From Rutstroemia sp. NJR-2017a BVV2 (taxonomy: Eukaryota; Ascomycota; Leotiomycetes; Helotiales; Rutstroemiaceae), in NCBI GenBank assembly GCA_002946415.1, contig NJPS01000050.1:310001-374000 (forward strand): DNA of 64,000 nucleotides, in the 5' to 3' direction. The translations under genes were made by a program, and so were the position numbers. Under the pieces are notes generated by a model that saw nothing but the letters and a program-made list of their open reading frames with translations, searched no databases and was not told the DNA's origin. Shown here piece by piece: positions 1 through 10,658 of the stretch. Position 1 is the first letter of the stretch, and each line of letters opens with the position of its first letter.

Positions 1-2
1 AA

Positions 3-182
3 CATCCACTCCACTCCCTTCCCTTCAACACCCACGTCTGCTTCAATCACCGGTCGAATGACGGAGACATAGAAGAAACATACTCCGACCTCATCTTACG
101 CCCGTATCATCGTACCTGCATCATTGACCCCTCACCCGGCATCACCCTACTGCCCGGTGCCACGAGCACACTCATCCCATGA
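3..182 (+). CDS. possible 3' end of a gene cut by the window edge
   Basis: An open frame enters from the left edge and runs about 59 codons to a TGA ending at 182. It has balanced composition (an NTHVCFNH stretch, acidic patches, then LILRPYHRTCIIDPSPGITLLPGA) and looks more protein-like than neighbouring frames. I do not recognise a family, and the 5' part lies outside the window. It may be chance, so confidence is low. Confidence 0.25.
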   Translation, partial: HPLHSLPFNTHVCFNHRSNDGDIEETYSDLILRPYHRTCIIDPSPGITLLPGATSTLIP

Positions 183-1099
183 AGTGTTGCGAAGTTTCGA
201 AGGATCTTCACATATCGACTCGAACATCCTTCGCTTTGTCCCACAAACCTTTTCCGGCCCAGTCTAGTTCTATGAACTGAGCCATTTCATTCCAAGGGTT
301 TACGGCCATTAATTTCGGCATAACCCATAAGGCTTTCTTCATGGGCTTTCTTTTTACTTGAGAGATTCAAGCTGCCGCATTCGAATATCGTATCACCCCA
401 CGCTCTTCGGTACTCATCCGTTTACCGATCGTGCATCCTCCGTTCCCTCTTCTGCGGTGGAACGACGGAGCGGAGACCACCCTCCTATCAATCTTGCGCA
501 TCTAAACGGCGAGAAGCTCAACCACCCCATCTCATTACCAACAACTCGATTCTTTGCTTGCATCACTCAAGGGTCCTGCTCAACTTAAAGCCATCCTTCA
601 ATTTGACAAACACGGACCGATTCAACTTCTGTCCTCCCGGAAGTCTTACTTCTCCAGGAAAACTCCACATTTGCTCCAAATCCTCATTCCGGGGTAAATT
701 CCCGAAAGAGTTATGACCTTACAGTCTATCCGTCGCAACAACCCTGCGTACCGAGTCAACGCCGAGGTTTAAATTGTTTTCTACTACGGACGCACAAGTT
801 TCTTAAACAGGTACGTTGCACCAAACCAAATCCCTTTGCATTACCGATTCAACCGAGGGAGGGCGCGATTGATGCGGCACGATGCTACATGCTGTACTTG
901 GTGCTGTATGATGCTAGCAAGCCCTTCTTCTCTTGACAAGGCTATGCATGTTATGTCATCTGTGTTGTACGGCATTGGACGAATGATATCAATTCGCTTT
1001 CTACCCAGTCCCCCCTTGGAGAGAACCACAGCTGATGACCAGTTTCACGTAGTACAGAGCAAGGCGTTATATCCGCAACATTGCAGCACAAAGAATGCG
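183..1099. other. intergenic region before the TMEM135-like gene
   Basis: There is no convincing coding frame apart from an N-terminal extension of the next gene's frame, which opens at 836. Pyrimidine-rich patches such as those around 600-660 are typical of fungal upstream regions. No repeat or RNA gene was recognised. Confidence 0.4.
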
Positions 1100-2867
1100 A
1101 TGTCTACTCTACGAGCACAAAATCCGAGTTTCGATAGAAACATACCATTGATTCTAAGACCACTAATCCGTGCCTACCTTCTGGGCTATGCATCAAGTAC
1201 CGGCCCAAGATTATTGACACTTTGCTTGGTACATCTGAGTCGTAGACGAAAGAATATCAATGAAAAACTAGACGAATACTTCCTATCTTCTTTCTTGAAG
1301 ATCTTGCGAGGAGGGCTAGAATTACAAAGATTTCCTACTTTTTGTGCTGCGTTGGTTGGAGGTTCGACATTTCTTCAGGCACGTGATGTCTTCTTCTCCC
1401 TGGATCAGATGTTACTTGGGTGTGTACTGATGATTCGTACAGATTCCTATACGAGAAATTCTGGGGAAACTAGCACACAAGCTTTCTGACAGAGCTCAGC
1501 TGAGGTGAGTTTTCTTTTCCGCGAATGAGTCACCTGTTCAGCCCGAGTCGAGTCGCACATAGACTAAGTTCAGTCTTATGCACTGCTCTTCCCGTCTCTT
1601 ACCTGCATATCCCACCCATCTTTGACATGCATCTCCTGCCGATACTTATCTAGATACTCAATTCTAACTTTGGCACTACAATACCTCTAGACTCACCAGA
1701 TTTCTCTCAGCATTTATCTCCGCCTGGTTTAGTCTCAAGCTCCTGCAATCCCGCCAAAGTAAAACCTTCACCGAAGTCATCCCGCACGAAACTCAAAATG
1801 GAGGCATCGAATTCCGTCCTACGAGATTCGCGGGCCGTACTATGGACTTGACTCTTTTTGCTGTGACTCGCGCTGCGGATGTTGTTGTAGGGGAGTTGTG
1901 GGCGCGGCACAAAGCGTCTCGGGTGGGAAAGGGGAAATGGTCAAAGGTGTGTATGCTCGAATGGACAAGCAAAGCTTCCCAGTTATTTCTCAATGAGTAC
2001 AGTACAGTACAGTACTAACAGCAGCAGATCGAACAAACAATCTCCAACCTCACCGATCCCACCGTCTTTGCCTTCTCCTGCGCCCTCATCATGTGGTCCT
2101 TCATTTACACCCCCGCCCGTCTCCCCCTCGCCTACACCAAATGGATCAGCTCCTTCGCACAAGTCGACCAACGCCTCCTCATCACTCTCCGCCGGTGCCG
2201 CTACGGCGAGCTCAAATACGGCGTCGAAACAGGCCAAGCTCACCTCCTGCAAGATATGTGTCGCGACTACAACCTCCCTCTCGAATACGGCGATCCCGTC
2301 AAATCTATCCCGTTCCCATGCGAGCTGGTGCATATGGGCTGTGGACGATCCTGCGAATGGCACGCTATAGTACGATTCGCAAGATCGTGGGCTTGTGCAA
2401 TGAAAATGTACGCCCCGCTTAATCTCCTGCTTATTCTGCGCCACCCAAGCCGGAAATCCCTCCTTAAGTCCCTCCTCTCGTCGCTCCGCTCCTCGACTTT
2501 CCTCGCGACTTTCATCGCCCTCTACTGGTACGGCATCTGCCTCACACGCACGCGCCTCGGTCCGCATATACTCGGGCGCACACCGCACGCAGCGCAAGCA
2601 CTAGATTCAGGATATGCGATTGCGGCGGGGAGCGCGCTGTGTGGGTGGAGTGTGTTGCTGGAGGGGGGCAGGAAGAGGATGGATATGGGGCTTTTTGTGG
2701 CGCCGAGGGCGCTGGCGACGTTGTTGCCGAGGAGGTATGAGGAGAAGTGGGAGTGGAGGGAGAATGTGGCGTTTGCGGTAGGGACGGGGGTGCTGGTGGT
2801 GGGTGTGGGGGAGGGGAGGGTGAGGGGGGTGTTGGGGAAGGTGCTGGGGGGTGTGCTGGGGGCTTAG
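1100..2867 (+). CDS. TMEM135/Tim17-type integral membrane protein
   Basis: Four exons are supported: 1100-1378, 1443-1504, 1691-1946 and 2028-2867, giving about 478 residues. The conserved fungal TMEM135-family signature can be followed across the joins: RPLIRAYLLGYASSTGPRLL, FPTFCAALVGGST, RFLSAFISAWFSL, AGRTMDLTLFAVTRAADVVV, then IMWSFIYTPARLPLAYTKWI and later hydrophobic segments. The family is a multipass membrane protein linked to peroxisomes, mitochondria and lipid handling in animals; its fungal role is poorly defined. Intron 1 (1379-1442) only keeps the frame if it is a GC-AG intron. Intron 3 has a TACTAAC branch point at 2013-2019. The start at 1100 is preferred because homology-like sequence begins just after it; an in-frame ATG at 836 would add 88 low-quality residues. 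The 3' end is unusually G-rich on this strand. Confidence 0.82.
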
Positions 2868-3035
2868 GGGGGTGAGGGGGTATGCGGATGCAGATGAATG
2901 GATTAAAAGTTATAAGTTCGGGGTGTATATTATTGTAAGACTATACCAGAGCCAGGAGCTGAGCCAATCGATTTACATGATATTATCATAAATATTGCCA
3001 ATCCAGCCTCTTTTCCCTGCCCGACCACTATCTTT

Positions 3036-3560
3036 GTGAACCGAAAAGTGACGCCATTCCTGAGCGAGTGGCAATTGTGGCTTGTCAAGTTCATTTCCCT
3101 TTATAGTCTTTCTCCGCGGATAAAAACAGTAGTGGAGAATACTATATTATATGTCTCTCCTTGCCACGCTGGGATTGAAAGGCTGTGTGCGTGGGCGGGG
3201 TGTGTTTGTAAACCACCTAAATCTCTTTGCGCACTTCGATATAGATTCCGTGAAGCCAAGAGTGCCGCGACTCCTGAGGGAGTAACAATTAGGGCCTGTC
3301 AAGTCCATTCCTGGCTTGTCAAGTTAATCCGGCTTCATAGTCTTCTCTTCAGGTAAAAGGTAATAGCAGAGGGTACGATATATCGTTCCTTGCCACGCTG
3401 GGATTGAAAAAGCTGTGTGTGTGGGTGGGTGTGTAGTTTACTTAAATTTCTTCAACTACTCTAACATAGATTCAGTCACCCAAAATTGATTGGTGCTACT
3501 CCTGAGGGAGTGGCAGTGGTGGTCTTGAGGTGGATTCTACTTTATATAGTATACCCTCTG
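3036..3560. repeat. diverged tandem repeat of about 212-230 bp
   Basis: The motif CTCCTGAGGGAGT-GCA-T recurs at about 3058 (CTGAGCGAGTGGCAAT), 3270 and 3498. The motif CCTTGCCACGCTGGGATTGA recurs at about 3160 and 3391, each followed by a TGTGTG/GGGTG-rich run. Together they define a little over two diverged copies. No coding potential is conserved between copies. Confidence 0.7.
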
Positions 3561-4700
3561 CAGACTGGCGACAGCTCTGCCAATTGGTATTGTGACTACG
3601 ATAGTGGTGGACCGCGGCCCAGTTCTCCGGTTTTGCAACCTCTTTTTGTAGTTATCGGTTCTGCTTGCTTGATTTTATATCCAGAGTCCATAACTGGGAA
3701 TAGCTTCCAAAAACCACAAGGGTACAAACACAAGCTAGCCTCAGGAAGTCCCCAGTCTCTGATCCTGCGGTATTGCAGCTCCTCTGGATACCTTATCTAA
3801 CCGGTTGGATGTAATAGCTTACTAGTTTGTGTGAGACCTTCTGCTGTTTGAAGATTCTTTCATCTACTATAGTGACTTTATCCCTCCAGCCAGCCAGAGC
3901 GCCCTTCTATTATAATCCTTTGTACCTTAGGTTCAACTGAAAGACCGTAATCTTGTAGAGTTAGGTGCCTTTGCCAGGTAGCCTATGCTTGTGCATAAAA
4001 GACCAGGTTGGACTGGCTGTTCTGCGTCACTGGCAGCACTCAGTCAGGCTGAGTACTAGCCGCCGTCGCAGTAGCATACTATATTCTTCGTCGTTCCTAT
4101 GTATAATCGTCATCCACTGGCATACCGTTTGTCGCCGCCGCCTAGTGCGAAGAGTGATGCTGATCGTGCCCAAATCGAAGTGGCTTTGCGTCCGTTCCGA
4201 AGGATCCGTCTTCCTGTGCGTCGACTGTGCACGTATTGTTGAAAACTTGAACCCGCTTCGGCGATCGCTGCCTTGGCTTTGAATAAAGAATCCAGGCTCG
4301 TAGCCAGCATCGCGTATAGGTAGAATGCCGTCTTCGCTGGCCAATTCGAAAGCGATGATACTTTTGATGGGGTGAGGATTGTGGATTCTGCTTGACAGAT
4401 TCTGAGGGAAGATTCGAGGTGTCGACTGATCGTTTGATGCGCATGTATAAGTAACTGAGTGAGGAGGTAGGTAAGTAAGTAAGCAACTCAATGAGTAACC
4501 GAGTAAATAGATAAATGAACAATCAAATTATACACTCAAAAGCACCACAGCACCTTCAATTCACGTCCCATCTCCCGCAAAGTTACTGTACCCATCCACT
4601 ACCCAGTCACCGCACATTCACTTCCCAAGTCGGTATAGCATCTGACCCCCTCCTGTGCTTCCTCATCCCCCGCTCACCCACTAAGCTACTTCAGTCGACC
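3561..4700. other. non-coding stretch
   Basis: Only short frames without family resemblance are present on either strand. Around 4460-4515 there is a short degenerate GTAAGTAAGTAA/AATAGATAAATGAA-type simple repeat. Nothing else could be identified. Confidence 0.4.
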
Positions 4701-4714
4701 CACTAGTATCGTTC

Positions 4715-7560
4715 CGCATCTTCTATATAAACCGTTCTGTTCTCTCTCTCTCGCAGTCCGGAGGTAAGACACTCAGAGTCTGTGAAAGACAGAAGTGAAG
4801 CAGCAATGGAGGGAGAGGGAGGTAGATTGGAGGATGTAGGGGAGGTGATGGAAAACAATGATGGAGAGAAAGGGGGAATTGGGCGATGAAGTAGGTGGGA
4901 ATGAAATAAATGAATGACAGTGATTTCGTATCTGCTGTCAAGAATCGACAGTGATGCGTTAGTAGATGACCAGGTGATTTAAATTAATAATAACACCCGT
5001 CCCCCCTCTAAGCCAGTCCAGGCTACCCACTAGTTTCCGAGTCGTTCCGAATCTTCTATATAAACCCTTCTGTCCTCTCTCTTTCTCTGGCTGTCTGGAG
5101 TAAAGCAATTTGACAGATGTTCTAGGAGAGAAGAGGAAGGGGGCAGGAAGGGAAGACAGAGAAGGGGGATAGAAGGGAAGGGGGATAGAAGGGACGGGGG
5201 TTAGAAGGGAAGGGAAGTTGTAATGAAAGTGAATAGGTGAGAATGACAGTGATGTTGCATTTGTCGTCAAGAATCGACGGTGAGGGATTGATGGATAATC
5301 TCAAGAATCGACAGTAATGGGTTGGTGGATGGCCAGGTGGTTTAAATTAACAATGACACCTGCCCCCCTTCTGACTAGTCTAATCTACCTCCCGGTACTG
5401 ATCCGAATCTTCTATAAAAACCCTTCTGTTTCCTCTCTTTCTCCTGCTGTCGGGAGTAAGCAACCTGACAGAAGTCCTAGGAGAGAAGAGGAAGGGGGGT
5501 AGGAAGGGAAGACAGAGAAGGGGGATAGAAGGGAAAGGGAGTCGTAATAGAAGTGAATAGGTGAGAACGACAGTGATTTCGTATTTGCTGTCAAGATTCA
5601 ACAGTGATGAGTTGGTGGATACTCTCAAGAATCGACGGTGGTGGGCTGGTTGGTGGATAGCCAGGTGATTTAAATTAATAATAGCATATATCCCCCTCCT
5701 GACTAGTCCAATCTACCCCCTGTATTCACTCAAATCTTCTATATAAGCCCTTCTGTTCTCCGTCTCTCTCACTGTCTGGAAGTTTTAAGGATGAAGGCGA
5801 GATTGCAAAAATGGAAGAAGGAGGTGGGAGAGGAGATTCAACATGGGAGATGGAACATAGGAGATGGAAAATTGGAGACAGGGGGGTAGGAAGGTACGGG
5901 AAGAGGAGTGGGGGATTGAAGGGAATGGGGTTTGTAATGAAAATGCCAGTGAATAGGTGAGAACGACAGTGGATTTGCTTTTTTGTCAAGAATCGACAGT
6001 AATATGTTGGTGGATAGGTTGGTGCCAGTGGTTTAAGCCAATAGTAACACCACCCCCGTTCTAAATTGGTCCAATCTACCTCCCGTATTCATCTGAATCT
6101 TCTATATAAACTCTTCTACTCTCCCTCTCTCACTTTCTCTTCCAAGAACCAAGAGGCTGAAACGCCTGGGGTGAAATACTATTAGGAGGGAAGTGCTGGA
6201 GAACAAGGTGGGAGAAGGAGTCTGAGAGTAGAAGAGCAGATTCAATACAATAATGCGGAGGTAAGAGATGAAGGTGGCAGGAAGGGAAGGCAGTGGGGGA
6301 TGAAGTAGTAATGAAAATGAAATAAGTAGGAATGACAGTGATTTCGCATTTGCTGTCAAGAATCGACAATAATGGGTTGGTGGATTGCCAGTTGTTTAAG
6401 CCAATAATAACACTGCCCCTCTTCTAAGCTAGTCTAGTCTAGTCTTGTCCAGTCGGGCAGATTCTTTGTCTGTATAAAGCGCTTCGTTTCTGAGTTTCTC
6501 CTTCTCTCTTTTACAAACCATTGAACAGGAACAGCTAAGGCAAAGCGTCGATGCCGGTATTCTTGGGAACCAGGGAGAAGGGATGTGGAGAATAATGATG
6601 GGAGGTGGGTGAGGAGATGGGGGAAGCAGTAATTGAAATAGAAATATGTGGGAATGGCAGTGATGTTAAAAATCGACAGCGATATGTGGGTGGGTGGTTT
6701 GAGCTAGTAACAACACCCTCCCTCTAGTCCAGTTTTGTGGATTCTTCATATATATAAAGTGTTTCGTTTCTCTTCTCTCTTTTACAAATTATTGAACAAG
6801 AAAGAATATGATCAAAACCTGAAGGAGAAGGGATGTGGAGCATGATGAGAGGTGGGAGAGGGGATGGAGAGAACTGGAGAATAAAGAGAATGGGATCGGT
6901 AATGGTAATAGAAATACGTGGGAATGACAGTGATGTTAAGAATCGACAGCGATATGCTGGTGGGTGGTTTGAGTTAATAATAACACCCTCCCTCCTCCCT
7001 CCCCTTCTAAGCTAGTCTAGTCCAGTTTAGTGAATTATTCATCTATGTAAAGCGCTTCTCCTTCTCTCTTTTACAAATTATTGAATAAGAAGAATATGAT
7101 CAAAACCTGAAGGAGAAGGGATGTGGAGAATGATGAGAGGTGGGAGAGGGGATGGGGAAAGTAGTAATGAAACAGAAATACATATTAATGACAGTGATGT
7201 TAAGAATCGACAGCGAGACGTTGGTGGGTGGTTTGAGTTAATAATAACCCCCCTCCCCCCTCCACCTTCTAAGCTAGTCTAGTCTAGTCCAGTCGGATAG
7301 ATTCTTTGTCTATAAAAAGCGTTTCTCCTTCTCTCTTTTACGAACTGTTGAAGGGAAATCACAGTTGACTCGATCTACCCAAGGGATGGGGTAGGAGCGG
7401 AGAAAGAAAATAATCATGGGAGGTAGGAGAAGGGATGAAGAGAAGAGGAAGATGAAGATAAGGGAAGTGGTAATGGAAATAGAAATAGGTGGGATGACAG
7501 TGATGCTAGCTTTGCTGTCAAAAATCGACGGTGATAGGTCGGTAATACAGTAACGACTAA
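4715..7560. repeat. nine-copy tandem array, 260-400 bp unit, TATA-like box in each unit
   Basis: Each unit repeats the same order of elements. First comes a TATA-like box (TCTATATAAA or variant), then 20-30 nt of CT-rich sequence and a long purine-rich tract (AGGAAGGG, GAGAAGGGGGA). Next are GAATGACAGTGAT, then TCAAGAATCGACAGTGATG, then a TTTAAATTAATAATAACACC-like segment, then a C-run and (CTAGT)n. TATA-like boxes lie near 4723, 5054, 5410, 5738, 6101, 6470, 6750, 7040 and 7310. The AATCGACA core lies near 4945, 5270, 5594, 5990, 6360, 6670, 6940, 7205 and 7520, with extra copies near 5303 and 5626. Units 1-5 form one subfamily and units 6-9 a shorter one. No frame is conserved between units, so ORFs here are incidental. 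Confidence 0.85.
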
Positions 7561-9941
7561 CGGGCACCAGTGAGTGGATGGACTGGGGCTATTTTGACTA
7601 CTATCGGCTGTCACCGGCTTATTTCTGGTATGTGCCACCCCTGGTTGGGTAGATGGGTATGCTGGCTCGGCTGGACAGCTGGAAAACTCACCCATGGGTA
7701 CCAATTTCACAGTCTATAGATAGATAGGTGGATAGGTGGGTGGTTTTAATTAATGGTAGTGGTAGTGAGGGTAACGATGACAGTAACTTGAACATCGATA
7801 TTAACACGAACAGTGATAAGAACAGTTTCAGTAACAGCAACAGTTCCATCAAAACCACCAGTCTCCCTCCTATCATCAACTCACCAATGACCCAACTCCC
7901 GTGTTCCGCCTGTCTGAATTACCTGGTTCTTAGAGTTAGAAAGCAGGAGAGAAATATCCTTTTGTAAGATATTTTCTGCTCTGAGCTAGTCTAGTCTAGT
8001 TTGTATTGTATTCTATTGGGTCGGTGGCTTTGCGGTTATTGGTGGCAGTGGGGCGCGGTGTTTATGATTCTAGGTGGAATGGTAGTGGTAACAACATTGT
8101 AACAACAGTACCACTGTGGAATCAACAACAATAATACTATCTATCAATAGTATAGCCTACCTATCTTCAACCCTGGCATCTTATCATCAAACTGACTAAC
8201 TACAGAACGGCAATCTTGGAAAACCAATTAACACAACAGATAGCCCTAGACTCAAGTATTGTACTGTGCCCGGTATGCAGAGTTTTCTGAACAAGAGAAG
8301 TAAAGAAAGAGAGCTGGAAGGGGTTTAAATACTTGTCTAGTTGGTGGTGTGAAGGAAGTTTCCATGGAGGACTGGGCAGAGATCGGACTGGGTGATTCAC
8401 TCTATCGTGAATTTGCGCTACAGTGTTCGGATTGTTGAGGCGGTGACTTGTGGGGACGGAGATAGGCGACTAGGGGATTGGAAGGTAGGAACTAGAAGGT
8501 TGGTGAATAGAGGACCAGAGAGCTGGAGGGTGGATGGGAGGGTAGATACGAGGGTAGGTGGACCGTGGGCAGGCAGGTGGGTAGATGAAGACATAGGTGT
8601 TTGGAAGGGTTTGATTGGGAGCTGGGACAAATGAGGTTAACCCCCGCCACATTCTAAGAGCGGGTGACGCGACTTGATTCACCGTCTCGCAATTTGTTCT
8701 GTAGTGTTCGGATTGTTCAAGAAGTGTCTCCGGGGCGCTCAGGCAGGGGGTTGGATGGTAGATGGGTAGGTTGAAGGAGAAGTGCCACCGTGCTTGGAGG
8801 GATTGGGTTTGGGATGGGGGTAAGTGGCGGAGCAGTAGATCGTGTATAGTTGGTGGTTATGGTTGGGCTTTGGTGGGAGTGTAACTACTAAGTTGCGGAG
8901 ATATTTACCACGAATCCTGTGTGATATTGGTAGTTTGTTTGTGATTGTTCTTTCCTAATAGTTGTCGCTATCCTTTTGATACGTGTCTGATGATTTTCCG
9001 GGCTTATGGTGAAGGGCGTGTGGCAGAGGATGGATAGTGTAGGGTCGGTTAGTATAGTCACGATTCTACTTACATGTTGTTTAGACATTGAACAATATAG
9101 GTTTCCCGCGTGTTTACTCCAAACTCTGAATCTTCCTCTTCTCTGTTCTTCTCTCTCCTTCCCTCTTCTTTCTATCTTTTAGTCATACTGGTATCGTGGA
9201 AGGGCCCGGAGGGGCAGGGTGGGCGCGGCGGCGGGGCGGGTGGAAAAGAAAATAGGGACCGTTATTCAGAAGTAGATCCTCATACTTGCATCAGAATTAG
9301 AATCGACACGCGAACCGTATTCCCCGGAGCACTACCTACCGGGATAGTAGCAGCAGCGAGGGTACTAGTATATATGCTAGAGACATATAGGAGATGGGGT
9401 CACTAGGTGGACAGGGGGCTCAGGGGTGTTTGGTGGATTAAGATAAAAGGATAGAGTTGTTTGCTTGGTGTCTACTCGTTGTTTACCTAGCTTTTATGTA
9501 TATGTAACCATATTCTGATGATCTGCTCAATGTGAACAAGTATTTATCCAGATTTGAACATTCCATCGCGCCACGCTACTATAGTTTCACACGCTATAAG
9601 CAGGTTTCAAAGGGCTGCTCAGACGAGGAATTTTTGAGTAGCTTGGTCTAAATTCCATCATACAGCTCAGGATGAGATGTGAGTCAGGTTTGCAGATCAA
9701 GAAGTATTTCACCTCGCGAACCACCAACGAGGGCAACTATTCTGCCAAAAGTCACTCGATGATGGGCAATCTTCAAGTTGGGAGAATGAAAGTAGGTCAA
9801 TAGCGAGTTTGGGTCTACTGGTTGTCTCGAAGATCAGGTGGGGGGTGGTCGGTGGTAAGTTGCAACGTATCTTTGAAACCATAGGAAACGGCTCCTCCGT
9901 AGGGAAATTATGTTTGATGACTTTAGAGTCTGGATGTCAGA
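7561..9941. repeat. degenerate repeat-rich non-coding region
   Basis: At 8423 and 8704 the sequence GTGTTCGGATTGTT recurs with similar flanks (a GATTCAC, CTC and AATTTG context before it), marking two diverged copies about 281 bp apart. Both are followed by GGCAGG/GGGTAGAT-rich sequence. Around 7760-7860 there is an AACAGT-type simple repeat. Short CTAGTCTAGT runs (for example near 7985) echo the array to the left. No gene is supported; the short ORFs are compositionally biased. Confidence 0.55.
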
Positions 9942-10658
9942 ATGTTTCGAGCATCACGAGTCTTAAAAACGTCGATAATCGAGGAATTGACAGTTGCACT
10001 AGCCTGGTCAGTCAGATCTTCTCGCTACCTGTTATACCAAGGTTTTCAACAAAAGATGCCAGCTCGTCGACAAGAGTTTCCAAGCTGGACCTGGCTGGGC
10101 TGGAAGTGGGAGCGGAATGAAAGCCAATACCATGTCCTCGACATACACTGGCGAGAAAAAGAATCGGGAGATGCGGCTATAAAGTATTACATTCACTCCA
10201 TTCGAGTCACATTTCAGGACGGATCAACAGTGCCGTGGGATTCATCCTGGAAAGATATTTGTGAAAAGTCAGATAAGGCTAAATCTCTTGAAATCACTGG
10301 TTGGCTTTTTAGATTAGAAGACAAATTAGGTTTGCCATACTTGAACCTACCCCAGGACAACTTCACGGACGTATTAGAGGATATCACCATAGACGAGTCA
10401 GAGGACAGCCCAATGGACGAGTCAGAGGGAGTACATACATGCCTGCTCTTGACATCCAAATACATTGGTTCTAACCCGGACGAGGATAACCAAGAGACTT
10501 TATTTGTGCTGCGTCTCAAACAGTTACCTGGCAAAAATGTATATGAACGGGTCGATTATACGGCTTACGAGGGCAACTTTAGATACCAACGGCTCGGTAA
10601 GAACATAGCAAGCTTTGGGCCCATGGTGCTTCGGCGAGCTAAAATTCAGTTGGTGTAG
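9942..10658 (+). pseudogene. HET-domain protein relic (C-terminal part only)
   Basis: A 238-codon frame contains RRQEFPSWTWLGWKW, the 'FPSWSWxGW' motif found after the HET domain in many heterokaryon-incompatibility proteins. It is followed by a beta-rich, acidic C-terminal region (DESEDSPMDESEG) that ends cleanly at TAG. The N-terminal HET motifs (YxxLSYxWG, WIDxxCINQ, W-T-x-QE) are not visible in any frame upstream to about 9600. It is therefore a fragment or a decayed gene whose 5' part was lost, next to a repeat block. Alternatively it could be a short expressed protein using the Met at 9942. The HET assignment rests mainly on the single motif and overall style. Confidence 0.5.

Noticed and set aside
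836..1099. N-terminal 88 codons upstream of the chosen TMEM135-like start
   Set aside because: The frame is open but rich in Cys/Met/His with no family resemblance; conserved sequence begins shortly after the ATG at 1100.
1983..2597. 204-codon minus-strand frame opposite the TMEM135-like gene
   Set aside because: It is antisense to a gene with strong motifs and correct splice phases, and its acidic/Gly-rich composition is a shadow of the sense codons.
4723..6369. Minus-strand frames of 60-103 codons rich in Pro, Leu and Ser
   Set aside because: They are translations of the repeated purine tracts and are not conserved between repeat units beyond the DNA itself.
4715..7560. CRISPR-like array
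   Set aside because: The repeats are hundreds of bases long, diverged, and lack short unique spacers; the organism is eukaryotic.
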